Assembly (NCBI RefSeq): GCF_014595885.1
Contig: NZ_JABUKC010000001.1
Location: forward strand, 744,001-808,000
Length of the DNA: 64,000 nucleotides
Direction of reading: 5' to 3'
Source of the DNA: Microcella alkalica
Lineage (GTDB): Bacteria; Actinomycetota; Actinomycetes; Actinomycetales; Microbacteriaceae
The translations under genes were made by a program, and so were the position numbers. Shown here one piece after another: positions 15,122 to 24,431 of this stretch. The notes beneath the pieces were generated by a model. The model was not told the origin of the DNA and did not search any database. It saw nothing but the letters and a program-made list of their open reading frames with translations. How positions within the stretch are numbered: the stretch's first letter is position 1; each line of letters begins with the position of its first letter.

Positions 15122-17265
15122 CCGAGGTTCGCCGGGCGTCGCCACTCCTCGCCCAGCACGTGCTGGCCGAGGAAGGCGAACACCGTCTCGTACCAGACGA
15201 TCGCGTGCTGGGGCTTGAGCACCCAGTGGTTCTCGTCGGGGTAGTACAGGAAACGGTGCGGCATCGTGTCGTCGTCGTCGGCGAAGCGGGAGGCGAGCTC
15301 CGACCACAGCCGCAGGCTCTCGCCGATCGGCACGCGGTAGTCGCGGTCGCCGTGGATCACGAGCAGCGGCGTGACGATGCGCTCGAGCGCCGTGTGCGGC
15401 GAGTTCGCCGCCAGCCCCTCCTCGTCGAAGATGCTGAGCCAGTAGGCGGAGTTGTCGGTCGTGCCGCCGAACTGGTCGAGCGCCCACAGGCTCGCGTGCG
15501 TGACGATCGCGCGGAAGCGGTCGGTGTGCCCGGCGACCCAGTTCGCCATGTAGCCGCCGAACGAGCCGCCCATCGCGGCGGCGCGCGTCTCGTCGATCTC
15601 GGGCCGACGCTCGACGGCGTCGGTGATCGCCATGAGGTCGGTGTAGGGCTTCTGCCCCCACGCGTTCCAGCCGCGGGCGATGAAGTCGAGGCCGTAGCCG
15701 GTCGACAGCGCCGGGTCGGGCAGCAGCACGGCGTAGCCGCGCGCGACGGCGAGCTGCGGCGCCCAGCGCCAGCTCCACGCGTTCCAGCTGTTGAGCGGCC
15801 CGCCGTGGATCCACAGCAGCAGCGGCGCGGGGGCCTCCGCCGAGGCGCCCTCCGGCGTCAGCAGCCAGCCGCGCACGCGCGCGCCGTCCTCCGCGGTCGT
15901 CTCGACCTCGACGAGGACGCCGACGGGTGCGGGCACGGGGGCCGGCGTCGCAAGCGGCGTCACGTCGCCCGTGCGGGCATCGATGCGCACGGGATGCGGG
16001 GCCGCCTGCCACGACGACCGCAGGGCGATCGCGTCGCCGGTTCGAGCATCCACCCGAAAGTTCGTGTAGGCGTACGGGTCGCTCGTCAGGCGCTGCACGG
16101 GGCCGCCGTCGAGCGGCACCCGGAACACGGGCGCGCGACCGTCGTCGTCGGCGGTCACGAGCAGGCTCTCGCCGTCGGGGGCGAAGGCGAGCTCGGCGGG
16201 CCAGCGGTCCCACCCGGCGGCGAGGCGGCGCGGCTCGCCGCCGTCGAGCTCGCGCACCCAGAGCTCCTGGTCGCCGGGGCCCTGCGGCGTGCTGAAGGGG
16301 GCGCGCACGTAGGCCAGCAGGCGCCCGTCGCGGCTCAGCGCGGGGCTTTCGTAGTGCACGCCCTCCTCGCCGGCGAGCAGGCGGCGCTCGCCGGTCGCGA
16401 CGTCGATCGAGACGAGCTCGTAGCGCTCGAGGCCGCGCGCGGGCACCCGCAGCGCGGCGACGAGGGTGCGGCCGTCGGGCGTGAGGGCCTGGCCGGCCGT
16501 GTCGGCGCTGCGCCCGGGTGCGGGCGTGAGGTCGCGCGGTCGCGGCAGGGCGCTCGGGTAGGGGGTGTGCGCGGCGTCGATCGCCTCGCTGCCGGCGGTC
16601 GCCTCACCGAGGGAGAGCGGCGCCGACGCGGCGGGCGCTGCCGCGGGTGAGCGGTCGGGCACGACGTCGGCGAGCTCGTCGAGGGCGAGGGCGAGCAGGT
16701 GTGGCTCGGCGGGGCCCAGGTCGTGATCCCAGTAGCGCACCGGGTAGGTCTCGTGCAGGATGGCCGCGACCTTCCGCTCGGTGCGCGAGGCACGGGCGGC
16801 GGCGTCGTGCTCGATCGAGGTCGAGCTCGGCAGCAGGTCGGCGGCGATGACGACGGTGTCGGCCTCGAGCGCGGTCGCCGCGACGCCCGAGACGCCGCCG
16901 GCGAGCCGCGTGACGGGCCGGGCGTCGCCGCCGCCGGCGGGCAGCAGCCACAGCTGCGCCTGGTCGAGATCCTTCTCGGCCTCGACGTCGTCGCGGGCGG
17001 AGACGAACAGCACGTCGCCGCGGGGCGTGAACGCGACGCCCGCCTCTCCCTTGGCCGAGCGCGTGAGGCGGCGCGGGGAGCCGCCGCCGCTCGCGGGCAC
17101 CTCCCACAGTGCCCGCTCGTTATTCGTGCGATCAGCCGAGAGCGTCGCGACGGTGAGCACGACGCGCTCGCCGTCGGGCGAGAGCGCGAGCCCTTCGACG
17201 CGCGGCAGGGCGATGTAGGCCTCGAGGTCGTGGAACGGGGTGGCGGGCGTCGTCGGTTGGGTCAC
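15118..17265 (-). CDS. S9-family peptidase (prolyl oligopeptidase/acylaminoacyl-peptidase type)
   Basis: 715 residues. The N-terminal 430 residues form a beta-propeller with repeated WD-like strands (LSPDGERVVLTVA, FTPRGDVLFVSA, LTPDGRTLVAAL). The C-terminal 260 residues are the alpha/beta-hydrolase: nucleophile Ser in GGSFGGY, Asp in HGDRDYRVP and His in DENHW. There is no signal peptide, so it is a cytoplasmic peptidase trimming short peptides. The GTG start at 17265 has a -10 box 6 nt upstream that overlaps the stop of the neighbouring symporter gene, so it is transcribed separately from that operon. Confidence 0.92.
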   Translation of the reverse strand: MTQPTTPATPFHDLEAYIALPRVEGLALSPDGERVVLTVATLSADRTNNERALWEVPASGGGSPRRLTRSAKGEAGVAFTPRGDVLFVSARDDVEAEKDLDQAQLWLLPAGGGDARPVTRLAGGVSGVAATALEADTVVIAADLLPSSTSIEHDAAARASRTERKVAAILHETYPVRYWDHDLGPAEPHLLALALDELADVVPDRSPAAAPAASAPLSLGEATAGSEAIDAAHTPYPSALPRPRDLTPAPGRSADTAGQALTPDGRTLVAALRVPARGLERYELVSIDVATGERRLLAGEEGVHYESPALSRDGRLLAYVRAPFSTPQGPGDQELWVRELDGGEPRRLAAGWDRWPAELAFAPDGESLLVTADDDGRAPVFRVPLDGGPVQRLTSDPYAYTNFRVDARTGDAIALRSSWQAAPHPVRIDARTGDVTPLATPAPVPAPVGVLVEVETTAEDGARVRGWLLTPEGASAEAPAPLLLWIHGGPLNSWNAWSWRWAPQLAVARGYAVLLPDPALSTGYGLDFIARGWNAWGQKPYTDLMAITDAVERRPEIDETRAAAMGGSFGGYMANWVAGHTDRFRAIVTHASLWALDQFGGTTDNSAYWLSIFDEEGLAANSPHTALERIVTPLLVIHGDRDYRVPIGESLRLWSELASRFADDDDTMPHRFLYYPDENHWVLKPQHAIVWYETVFAFLGQHVLGEEWRRPANLG

Positions 17266-17271
17266 CCTTCG

Positions 17272-17277
17272 ACGCTA
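17272..17277 (-). promoter_or_regulatory. -10 box of the S9 peptidase gene (leaderless)
   Basis: TAGCGT on the minus strand, 6 nt before GTG 17265. Its TAG is the stop codon of the upstream symporter gene. Confidence 0.5.
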
Positions 17278-18756
17278 GTCGGATGCTCCTGCACGCGCCC
17301 GGGAGCGCTCAGGCTGGTGCAGCCGCGCCAGCACGCGGTCGGTGCTCACGGGTGTGCGCCCGTCGACGAGCGACACGGCGACGGTCGTGAGTGTGGCCGC
17401 ACCGATCGTCCAGAGCCCCGGCTGGGCCAGCGCCGACGACAGCCAGCCCGCGCTCGGCCCGACCGCGGCGGAGGCGAGCAGCGCCGCCGCGCACGAGAGC
17501 GCGCCGACGAGCATCCCCGCGACCGCGCCGCGCGCGGTCAGCCGGCGCCACCAGATGCCGAGCAGGATGATCGGCGAGAGCGCGGAGGCCGCGAAGACGA
17601 AGACCGTGCCGACGCTCGTCACGAGGCCCTGCGGCGCGGTCGCGAGGGCGACGACGAGCGGCACGGCGGTGCAGAACAGGGCAGCCCAGCGGAAGGAGCG
17701 CACCGTGCCGTGGAAGAGATCCTGACTGACCGCGCTCGAGAGCGACACGATGAGCCCGGAGGAGGTGCCGAGGAAGGCCGCGAGCGCGCCGGCCACGACG
17801 AGCGCCGTGAGCAGGTCGCCGACCGGGCCGGGCAGCAGCCGCGAGGGCAGCTGCAGCGCGACGGTGTCGGCGACGCCCGGCGCGGCGAGGTCGGGGGCGG
17901 CGATGCGCGCGATGAGGCCAATCGTGCTCGAGGCGACGTAGAAGCCGCTGATGAGGATGATCACGCCGACGGTCGTCCAGCGGGCGGAGGCGCCGGTGGG
18001 GCTCGTGTAGAAGCGCACGAGCACGTGCGGCAGGCCGACCGTGCCGAGCAGCAGCGCGACGAGCAGCGAGGTCGTCGCGTACGCGTCGAGCCCCGCCGGC
18101 CCCGCGTTCTGGGGGAAGACCAGCTCGGGGTCGATCGTCGGCTCGACGCCCGAGAGGGTGAGGGTCAGGAAGATCGCCGGCACCGCGAGCGCGGCGAACT
18201 TCAGCCAGAACAGGAACGCCTGCACGAAGGTGATCGAGCGCATGCCGCCCGCGGCGACCGAGCCGCCCACGACGACGGCGACGGTCGTCGCCCCCACCCA
18301 CGGCGGAATGTCCGCAACGACGCCGAGCGCGAGCGCGGCGCCGTGCAGCTGCGGCACGATGTACAGCCAGCCGATGATGAGCACGAGGGCGCTCGTGAGC
18401 CGTCGCGCGAGCACCGAGTCGAGGCGGGCCTGGATGAAGTCGGGGATCGTGTACGCGCCGCTGCGCCGCAGCGGCGCGGCGACGAGCATGAGCACGAGCA
18501 GATAGCCGGCCGCGTAGCCGATCGGGAACCAGAACGCGTCGGAGCCGGACAGCAGCACGAGCCCCGACAGCCCGAGGAAGGTGCCGGCCGAGAGGTACTC
18601 GCCGCTGATGGCCGAGGCGTTCCACACCGGTCGCACCGTGCGCGAGGCGACAAAGAAGTCGCTCGTCGTGCGCGAGATGCGCAGGCCCCACACGCCGATG
18701 ACGGCGGTCACGACGACGACGGCGACGATCGCCCCGATCGAGAGCGCGGGGTTCAC
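17275..18756 (-). CDS. Sodium/solute symporter (SSS family, ActP-like)
   Basis: 493 residues from GTG 18756 with 13 predicted helices. The SSS signatures are present: NASAISGEYLSAGTFLG after helix 1, GGMRSITFVQAFLFWLKF, and a long LPHVLVRFYTSPTGASARW loop, which is the pattern of acetate/pyruvate/monocarboxylate members (ActP, MctP) and contains the conserved LPH..VR..T segment. It co-transports an organic anion with sodium or protons. The start overlaps the stop of the DUF485 gene (GTGA), the partner normally found with ActP. It is last in the cstA operon. Confidence 0.9.
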   Translation of the reverse strand: MNPALSIGAIVAVVVVTAVIGVWGLRISRTTSDFFVASRTVRPVWNASAISGEYLSAGTFLGLSGLVLLSGSDAFWFPIGYAAGYLLVLMLVAAPLRRSGAYTIPDFIQARLDSVLARRLTSALVLIIGWLYIVPQLHGAALALGVVADIPPWVGATTVAVVVGGSVAAGGMRSITFVQAFLFWLKFAALAVPAIFLTLTLSGVEPTIDPELVFPQNAGPAGLDAYATTSLLVALLLGTVGLPHVLVRFYTSPTGASARWTTVGVIILISGFYVASSTIGLIARIAAPDLAAPGVADTVALQLPSRLLPGPVGDLLTALVVAGALAAFLGTSSGLIVSLSSAVSQDLFHGTVRSFRWAALFCTAVPLVVALATAPQGLVTSVGTVFVFAASALSPIILLGIWWRRLTARGAVAGMLVGALSCAAALLASAAVGPSAGWLSSALAQPGLWTIGAATLTTVAVSLVDGRTPVSTDRVLARLHQPERSRARAGASD

Positions 18757-19172
18757 TCGTGCTCCACCAGTTGCCGGAAGCGCCGCTCGAGCCGACGGCT
18801 CGCGACGGCGTAGGCCACGGCCCAGCCGATCATGAGCGGGTAGAAGCCGTACGCGTGCACGAGCCACGACACCGGCACGCCGCCGATCGTCATGGCCTGC
18901 AGCTGCGGCAGCGCGCTCATGCCGACCGTCACGACGAGGAGGGCGACGGCGAAGGTCAGCAGGCACAGCAGCGCGAGCCGGCCGTGGGCGCGCATGAGGG
19001 TGCGCGTGAACAGCGCCTCCGCCTCGTCGACCTCCCAGCGCGCGGGCCGCGCGATCGGCTCGGTGCGGGGCGCCGCCACGTCGACAGAGGTGACGCGCTC
19101 GCGGGGCGGTCGCGCCCCGGCGCGACGCGCATCCGCCGCCTCGGGGGAGGGGTGGGCCGCCTCGGGCGTCAT
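18753..19172 (-). CDS. DUF485-like membrane protein, partner of the symporter
   Basis: 139 residues. A 55-residue Pro/Arg-rich N-terminus is followed by two hydrophobic helices (LALLCLLTFAVALLVVTVGM and YPLMIGWAVAYAVASRRLER). DUF485 proteins (YjcH type) sit directly upstream of ActP-type acetate permeases and are thought to assist them. The coupling is strong here: the start overlaps the response-regulator stop (ATGA) and the end overlaps the symporter start (GTGA). Confidence 0.75.
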   Translation of the reverse strand: MTPEAAHPSPEAADARRAGARPPRERVTSVDVAAPRTEPIARPARWEVDEAEALFTRTLMRAHGRLALLCLLTFAVALLVVTVGMSALPQLQAMTIGGVPVSWLVHAYGFYPLMIGWAVAYAVASRRLERRFRQLVEHE

Positions 19173-19930
19173 CGCGACGCCTCGGGCGGCCGCAGCATCG
19201 CCTCGCGCACGAGGGCGATCGAGCGGCGGCTCACGGGCACCTCCTCGCCGGCGACCGTGAGGGTCGGATGCGCGCCGCCGAGCTTCACGGCCGTGATCGC
19301 GTCGCGCCGCACCAGATACGAGCGGTGCACGCGCAGGAAGCCCGCGCGCTGCCAGCGCTGCTCGAGCTCACTGATCGGCTCGCGGATCAGGTGGCTGTCG
19401 TGCTCGGTCACGAGCCGCGAGTAGTCGCCCTGCGCCTGCACCCAGCGCACCTCGCTGCGGTGCACGACGCGCAGCACATTGCCGACGCGCACCGGGATGC
19501 TCTCGTCGGGCTCGGCGTCGCCGGCGTCGCCCGCGCCCGCCGGCTCGCGCAGCGCGAGCACGCGCGACACGGCCCGCTGCAGCCGCTCGCGGCGGATCGG
19601 CTTGAGCACGAAGTCGACGGCCTGCACGTCGAAGGCCTCCACGGCGCCCGCCTCGTCGGCCGTCACGACGACGATCGCGGGCGGCTCGGCGAAACGCGCG
19701 ACCGCGCGGGCGATGTCGAAGCCCGAGATGCCGGGCATGTGGATGTCGAGGAAGGCCGCGACGACCTCGCGCTCGGCGAGCAGGCGCAGCGCCTCCGCGC
19801 CGCTCGCCGCGCGGTGGATCGCACCGATGCGCGCGTCGGCCCGTAGCATCGACTCGAGCTCGTCGAGCACGCGGCGCTCGTCGTCGGCGATGAGCACGTC
19901 GATGCGGGCGGGCTCCGGGCGCGCCGTCAT
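19169..19930 (-). CDS. Response regulator, receiver plus LytTR DNA-binding domain
   Basis: 253 residues. The receiver is residues 10-130, with the acidic pair in IADDE, phospho-acceptor Asp in LDIHMPG and Lys in VLKPIRR. The LytTR domain is residues 150-248 (VRVGNVLRVVHRSEVRWVQA...HRSYLVRRDAI). LytTR proteins bind pairs of short direct repeats about two helical turns apart; such a pair is present upstream of cstA. It pairs with the adjacent histidine kinase (ATGA overlap). The arrangement is like BtsR/YpdB in E. coli, which control a CstA-type pyruvate transporter. Confidence 0.93.
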   Translation of the reverse strand: MTARPEPARIDVLIADDERRVLDELESMLRADARIGAIHRAASGAEALRLLAEREVVAAFLDIHMPGISGFDIARAVARFAEPPAIVVVTADEAGAVEAFDVQAVDFVLKPIRRERLQRAVSRVLALREPAGAGDAGDAEPDESIPVRVGNVLRVVHRSEVRWVQAQGDYSRLVTEHDSHLIREPISELEQRWQRAGFLRVHRSYLVRRDAITAVKLGGAHPTLTVAGEEVPVSRRSIALVREAMLRPPEASR

Positions 19931-21129
19931 CGCTCGCCCGCCCTCGCGGTCGAGGGTGCGGTCTCGTTGAAGGGCTGCGACTTCGGGATGCGCATGCGCA
20001 CCATCGTGCCCGCCTGCTCGGCCGTCTCGATGACGAGCGCGTGGTCGTCGCCGTAGATGCTGCGCAGACGCGCGTCGACGTTGCGCATGCCGATGCGGTC
20101 GGGGCGCTCGTTGGCGGTGAGCAGCGCGCGCAGGGCATCCGGCCGCATGCCGACGCCGTCGTCGTCGACCGTGATCTCCGTGTGGGTGCCGTCATCGCGC
20201 GCCGCGATGACGACCGTGCCGCCGGCCTCTCGAGGTTCGAGCCCGTGGCGGATGGCGTTCTCGACGAGCGGCTGCAGGCTCAGGAAGGGGATGACCGTCG
20301 AGAGCGTCTCCGGCTCGATGCGCAGGGTGACGCTCAAGCGGTCCTCGAAGCGGGCGCGCTCGAGCTCGACGTACGAGTGCACGCTCGTGAGCTCGTCGGC
20401 GAGCGTCGTGAACTCGCCCTGCGAGCGCAGCGTGTATCGGATGAAGTCGGCGAAGTCGAGCAGCAGGTCGCGCGCCCGCTCGGGGTCGGTGCTCGTGTAC
20501 GAGGCGATGACGCTCAGTGCGTTGTAGATGAAGTGCGGGCTGATCTGTGCGCGCAGCGCCCGCAGCTCGGCCTCGGCGAGCGCGGCGCGCGAGGTCTCGA
20601 GCTCGCCGAGCTCGAGCTGGGCGCCGCACCACGCGGCGACCTCGCTCGTGGCGCGCACGAGCGGCGGCCGCAGGCGCGGCGCGAAGGCGATGATCGCGCC
20701 CACGACGCGGCCATTCGCGACGACGGGCGCTCCGACGGCCTCCACGCCCGCCGCATCGGCGTCATGGCCCGCGAGCAGCTGCCGCTGGCCGGAGGCGAGC
20801 ACCTCGGCGGCGAGGCGAGCGGCGGCGCCATCGCTGTCAGCGCGACCGTCGACCGAGATCACGCCGCGCTCGTCGGCGATCGCCACGGCGTCGCTGCCGA
20901 GCAGCGTGCGCAGGGCCCGTGTCGCGCGGTGCGCGCCGTCGCCGCGCAGCCCGCCGCGCAGGTTCACGGCCGCGCGCGAGGCGAGCGACAGGGTGCGGAA
21001 GGTCGCCCGGTCGGCGTCGCTGCCCAGCTCGCGCGCGCCGCGGGCGTGGCGCCGCACGAGCTGCGCGAGCAGGGTGACACCGACGCCGAGCACGAAGGCG
21101 AGGGCGACGGCGAGCACGAGCTCGGGCAT
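19927..21129 (-). CDS. LytS-type sensor histidine kinase
   Basis: 400 residues. There is only one N-terminal helix (about 4-24). A GAF-like domain follows (about 70-175, GVISVDGRADSDGAAARLAA...GRVVGAIIAFAP), then the His_kinase box RALRAQISPHFIYNALSVIA with phospho-acceptor His, and the HATPase with LQPLVENAIRHGLEP and DDDGVGM. It lacks the five- or six-helix 5TM-LYT sensor of BtsS/LytS, so the signal is probably sensed inside the cell or near the membrane through the GAF-like domain. It is coupled to the LytTR regulator by ATGA and lies 33 nt after ybdD. Confidence 0.92.
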   Translation of the reverse strand: MPELVLAVALAFVLGVGVTLLAQLVRRHARGARELGSDADRATFRTLSLASRAAVNLRGGLRGDGAHRATRALRTLLGSDAVAIADERGVISVDGRADSDGAAARLAAEVLASGQRQLLAGHDADAAGVEAVGAPVVANGRVVGAIIAFAPRLRPPLVRATSEVAAWCGAQLELGELETSRAALAEAELRALRAQISPHFIYNALSVIASYTSTDPERARDLLLDFADFIRYTLRSQGEFTTLADELTSVHSYVELERARFEDRLSVTLRIEPETLSTVIPFLSLQPLVENAIRHGLEPREAGGTVVIAARDDGTHTEITVDDDGVGMRPDALRALLTANERPDRIGMRNVDARLRSIYGDDHALVIETAEQAGTMVRMRIPKSQPFNETAPSTARAGER

Positions 21130-21162
21130 CCGCGCACCTCGTCTTCGTCAGCCGTCAGGGGG

Positions 21163-21411
21163 TCAGCAGCAGCGGGCGCCGGGGTCGGCGTCCATCTCCG
21201 CCATTCTGCTCCTCCAGAACTCGCGCTCGGTCAGCGGCGCGTGATCCGTGCCGTGCGTGCGCTCGTGATGCCGCACGTAGGCGGGGTACGCGCCCTCGCC
21301 CATGAGCTCGCGCACGTACCAGGCGACGGCGCGCCACCCCCGGGCGAGCGCGGCGGCGCCCGCCCGGGCCGTGGAGGCCAGGGCGGGACGCCGTGCTGCG
21401 GTGCTCGTCAT
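21163..21411 (-). CDS. YbdD/YjiX-family small protein, CstA partner
   Basis: 82 residues from ATG 21411. The family signature is clear: [19 protein letters not shown], then PLTEREFWR, with a terminal CC. This small protein always follows cstA/btsT and is needed for or assists transport in enterobacteria. The gap to cstA is 13 nt and GAGG is about 10 nt before the start. Confidence 0.88.
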   Translation of the reverse strand: MTSTAARRPALASTARAGAAALARGWRAVAWYVRELMGEGAYPAYVRHHERTHGTDHAPLTEREFWRSRMAEMDADPGARCC

Positions 21412-21424
21412 CGACGCCAGCGCC

Positions 21425-23710
21425 TCAGTGCCGCGCCGAGACCGGTCGCACCGACTCGTCGAGCTCGCTCCACCGGCGCTCGAGAGCCTTCTCGGCCTTC
21501 GTCGCGAAGAACCCGGCGGGCGCGTAGCGCCGCGAGGCGACGGGCGCATCCTCGTGGTTCTCGCCGCCGCCGGCGCGGATGGCGCGCACCGTGGCGATGA
21601 GCGCGGTGATGACGACGACGATCGCGAGCGTCACGAACACGATCGACAGGATGCCCTGCACCATCGTGTTGCGCACGACCGCCTCCATCGCCTCGACCGT
21701 CTGCGCCGTGCCGAACGAGGTCTCCCCGGCGGCGAGCGCGTCGCGGAAGGCGAGGTGGTTCGCCCAGTACCCGACCTGCGGCACGGGGGAGAAGATCTTG
21801 AACATCGACGCGGTGATCGTGACGACCGCCGCGAAGGCGAGCGGCACGCCGATGATCCACAGCCAGCGCACGTAGCTCCTGCCGCGCTTGGCGACGATCG
21901 CCAGTACGACCGCGAGCGCGATGACCGCGAGCAGCTGGTTGGCGATGCCGAACAGCGGGAAGAAGGTGTTGATGCCGCCGAGCGGGTCGGTCACGCCGAG
22001 GATCAGGATGTAGCCCCAGCCGGCGACCATGATCGCCGTCGTGATCCACACCCCGGGCCGCCAGCCGGTGTCCTTGAACTTCGGGATCACCTGGCCGATC
22101 GAGTCCTGCAGCATGAACCGCGCGACGCGCGTGCCGGCGTCGACCGCGGTGAGGATGAACAGCGCCTCGAACATGATCGCGAAGTGGTACCAGAAGCCCG
22201 CCATCGCGGCTCCGCCGAACACCTGCTGCATGATCGTCGCGATGCCGAGGGCGAGCGTCGGGGCGCCGCCCGTGCGCGAGACGATCGACTCCTCACCGAC
22301 CGCCTCGGCCGTGCCGGTGAGCATGTCGGGCGTGAGATTGACGCCCATGAGGCCGAGCGAGTTGACGAAGGCCACCGCGCCCTCGACGGTGCCGCCGGTC
22401 GCGGCCGCCGAGGAGTTCATCGCGAAGTAGATGCCGCGGTCGAGCGAGATCGCCGCGACGAGCGCCATGATCGCCACGAACGACTCCATGAGCATGCCGC
22501 CGTACCCGATGAAGCGCGTCTGGCGCTCCTTCTCCACGAGCTTCGGCGTCGTGCCCGAGGCGATGAGCGCGTGGAACCCGGAGAGGGCGCCGCAGGCGAT
22601 CGTGACGAACAGGAACGGGAAGAGCGAGCCGGAGAACACCGGGCCGATCTCGCCGCCGGCGAACTCGCTGAAGGCGGGCACCGCGATCTCGGGGCGCACG
22701 AGCACGATCGCGCCGGCGAGCATGACGATGACGCCGATCTTCATGAAGGTCGAGAGATAGTCGCGCGGCGCGAGCAGCAGCCACACCGGCAGCACCGCGG
22801 CGATGAAGCCGTAGATGATGATGCCCCACGCGATCGTCGTGCGGTCGAGCGTGAAGAGCTCGGCGCCCCACGGTGTCTCGGCGACCCAGCCGCCCGCGAC
22901 GATCGCCGCGATGAGCAGGATGAAGCCGATGACCGAGACCTCGGTGATCTTGCCGGGGCGCAGGTAGCGCAGGTAGACGCCCATGAACAGCGCGATCGGG
23001 ATGGTCATGCCGACGCTGAAGACGCCCCACGGGCTCTCGCCGAGGGCGTTGACGACCACGAGCGCGAGGATCGCGATGATGATGAGCATGATGAGCAGCG
23101 AGGCGATGATCGCCGCGGTGCCGCCGATGCGGCCGAGCTCGTCGCGCGCCATCTGGCCGATGGTGCGGCCGCCGCGGCGCATCGAGAAGAACAGCACGAG
23201 GTAGTCCTGCACGGCGCCGGCGAGCAGTACGCCGACGATGATCCAGATCGTGCCGGGCAGGTAGCCCATTTGCGCGGCGAGCACGGGGCCGACGAGGGGG
23301 CCGGCGCCGGCGATCGCGGCGAAGTGGTGACCGTAGAGCACGCGCCGGTCGGTGGGCACGTAGTCCTTGCCGTCGGCGCGCACCTCGGCGGGCGTCGCGC
23401 GCCGGTCGTCGGGCCGCGTGATGTACCGCTCGATGACCTTGGAGTAGAAGCGGTAGCCGATGAGGTACGTGCAGACGGCCGCGAACACGAACCAGATCGC
23501 GTTGACGGTCTCGCCGCGCACGATCGCGAGCATCACCCAGGCGACGCCGCCGAGCAGGGCGATGGCGCTCCAGAGCAGGATCTTCGGCAGGGTCCAGCGG
23601 CTCTCGCGCTCACGCTCGGCGGCGGGCAGCTCGGTGGGGGGCAGGGCCGGGTCGGGTTCGAGGCCGTCGGCACGGCCCTCGATTGTCGAGGGGGGTGGCT
23701 GTGACGTCAT
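21425..23710 (-). CDS. cstA: CstA-family carbon-starvation transporter
   Basis: 761 residues with about 17 hydrophobic helices. It carries the CstA signature segments [27 protein letters not shown] (in the first half) and [12 protein letters not shown], and the central [11 protein letters not shown]. CstA and BtsT import peptides and pyruvate in enterobacteria; the substrate here is inferred, not shown. GGAGG lies 6 nt before the ATG. The gene heads the operon cstA-ybdD-HK-RR-DUF485-SSS, so the sensor pair is made from the same transcript as the two transporters. Confidence 0.95.
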   Translation of the reverse strand: MTSQPPPSTIEGRADGLEPDPALPPTELPAAERERESRWTLPKILLWSAIALLGGVAWVMLAIVRGETVNAIWFVFAAVCTYLIGYRFYSKVIERYITRPDDRRATPAEVRADGKDYVPTDRRVLYGHHFAAIAGAGPLVGPVLAAQMGYLPGTIWIIVGVLLAGAVQDYLVLFFSMRRGGRTIGQMARDELGRIGGTAAIIASLLIMLIIIAILALVVVNALGESPWGVFSVGMTIPIALFMGVYLRYLRPGKITEVSVIGFILLIAAIVAGGWVAETPWGAELFTLDRTTIAWGIIIYGFIAAVLPVWLLLAPRDYLSTFMKIGVIVMLAGAIVLVRPEIAVPAFSEFAGGEIGPVFSGSLFPFLFVTIACGALSGFHALIASGTTPKLVEKERQTRFIGYGGMLMESFVAIMALVAAISLDRGIYFAMNSSAAATGGTVEGAVAFVNSLGLMGVNLTPDMLTGTAEAVGEESIVSRTGGAPTLALGIATIMQQVFGGAAMAGFWYHFAIMFEALFILTAVDAGTRVARFMLQDSIGQVIPKFKDTGWRPGVWITTAIMVAGWGYILILGVTDPLGGINTFFPLFGIANQLLAVIALAVVLAIVAKRGRSYVRWLWIIGVPLAFAAVVTITASMFKIFSPVPQVGYWANHLAFRDALAAGETSFGTAQTVEAMEAVVRNTMVQGILSIVFVTLAIVVVITALIATVRAIRAGGGENHEDAPVASRRYAPAGFFATKAEKALERRWSELDESVRPVSARH

Positions 23711-23746
23711 GAGGCTCCTCCAGGGGTCGCGTCGTTGCGTGCGGTC

Positions 23747-23752
23747 AGGCTA
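23747..23752 (-). promoter_or_regulatory. -10 box of the cstA operon
   Basis: TAGCCT on the minus strand, 36 nt upstream of the cstA ATG. The leader contains GGAGG. No good -35 is visible, as expected for an activator-dependent promoter. Confidence 0.5.
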
Positions 23753-23800
23753 GGAAGCGGCGCTGGCGCGCGGAGGGGCCCGCTCGACGGGTGGCCGTTC

Positions 23801-23836
23801 GGTGCGACGAACGGCGCGTCCGTGCGACGGATGGCG
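23801..23836. promoter_or_regulatory. Paired direct repeats, candidate LytTR operator of cstA
   Basis: GGTGCGACGAACGGCG (23801-23816) and CGTGCGACGGATGGCG (23821-23836) match at 13 of 16 positions and are exactly 20 bp apart, about two helical turns. They sit roughly 60-95 bp upstream of the predicted cstA transcription start. LytTR regulators bind such tandem sites, and the operon's own LytTR regulator is the natural candidate. The first copy is also part of an inverted repeat GCCGTTCG-6 nt-CGAACGGC (23794-23815), so another dimeric regulator is possible. Confidence 0.5.
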
Positions 23837-23911
23837 GGGCGGGCGGGCCGCCGCGCGGGGGTCGAGGGCGGCGGGGGCGACGGCGACGGGCATCCGCCCC
23901 CTCGGTCGAGA

Positions 23912-23975
23912 TGTCAAAGAATCTTGACAGAATGTCCGTCACGCTTTACCTTGGCCATGTCAAGCATTCTTGACA
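23912..23975 (+). promoter_or_regulatory. Promoter with two 18-bp operators for the XRE-regulated operon
   Basis: Operator 1 TGTCAAAGAATCTTGACA (23912-23929) and operator 2 TGTCAAGCATTCTTGACA (23958-23975) share the half-site TGTCAA/TTGACA and differ only in the middle. The TTGACA of operator 1 is a consensus -35. After 17 bp comes the -10 TACCTT (23947-23952). Operator 2 lies at the expected transcription start. A repressor bound to either site would block initiation. The natural ligand is the XRE protein encoded second in the operon. Centres are 46 bp apart. Confidence 0.8.
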
Positions 23976-24002
23976 CACCCCGCAATCGCGAAGGAGAGCC
24001 CC

Positions 24003-24431
24003 ATGGCCCAAGAGGAGAAGGTCGCCTGGATCGGCCTCGTCGTCGGCCTCGTCACCGGCGTCGTCTACACGGCGGTGCTGCTGAGCCGCGCGGCCGGCGG
24101 GCCGCTCGTCGAGACCCCGTACGTCGACGCGATGCTGTGGAGCGTCGGCATCGGCGTCATCGTGACGGCCGTCGTCACGATCGTCGTCGCCGTGCTGACG
24201 CGCCGCGACGGTCACGGCACCGACGTGCGCGACCGGCAGATCAGCGCCCGCGCCGAGCACACCGCGCGCGCCGTGCTCGTCGTCGCGGGGCTCGGGGCCC
24301 TCGTCCTCGCGATGCTCGAGGCCGACCATTTCTGGATCGCCCACGCCCTCTTCGCCGGCTTCTACCTCTCGGCGGTGCTCGAGGGCATCACGAAGGTCGC
24401 GCTCTACCGCGGGGGCGTGCCCTCGTGGTGA
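24003..24431 (+). CDS. Small membrane protein, first gene of an XRE-controlled operon
   Basis: 142 residues with four hydrophobic segments (8-28, 45-68, 92-110, 116-134) and a cytoplasmic loop RRDGHGTDVRDRQISARAEH between helices 2 and 3. The D-R-x-I-x-x-x-A-E loop resembles DUF2178-type membrane proteins that accompany small XRE regulators in many bacteria and archaea; function is unknown. GGAGAG precedes the ATG. The stop overlaps the start of the regulator gene (GTGA). Confidence 0.7.
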   Translation: MAQEEKVAWIGLVVGLVTGVVYTAVLLSRAAGGPLVETPYVDAMLWSVGIGVIVTAVVTIVVAVLTRRDGHGTDVRDRQISARAEHTARAVLVVAGLGALVLAMLEADHFWIAHALFAGFYLSAVLEGITKVALYRGGVPSW

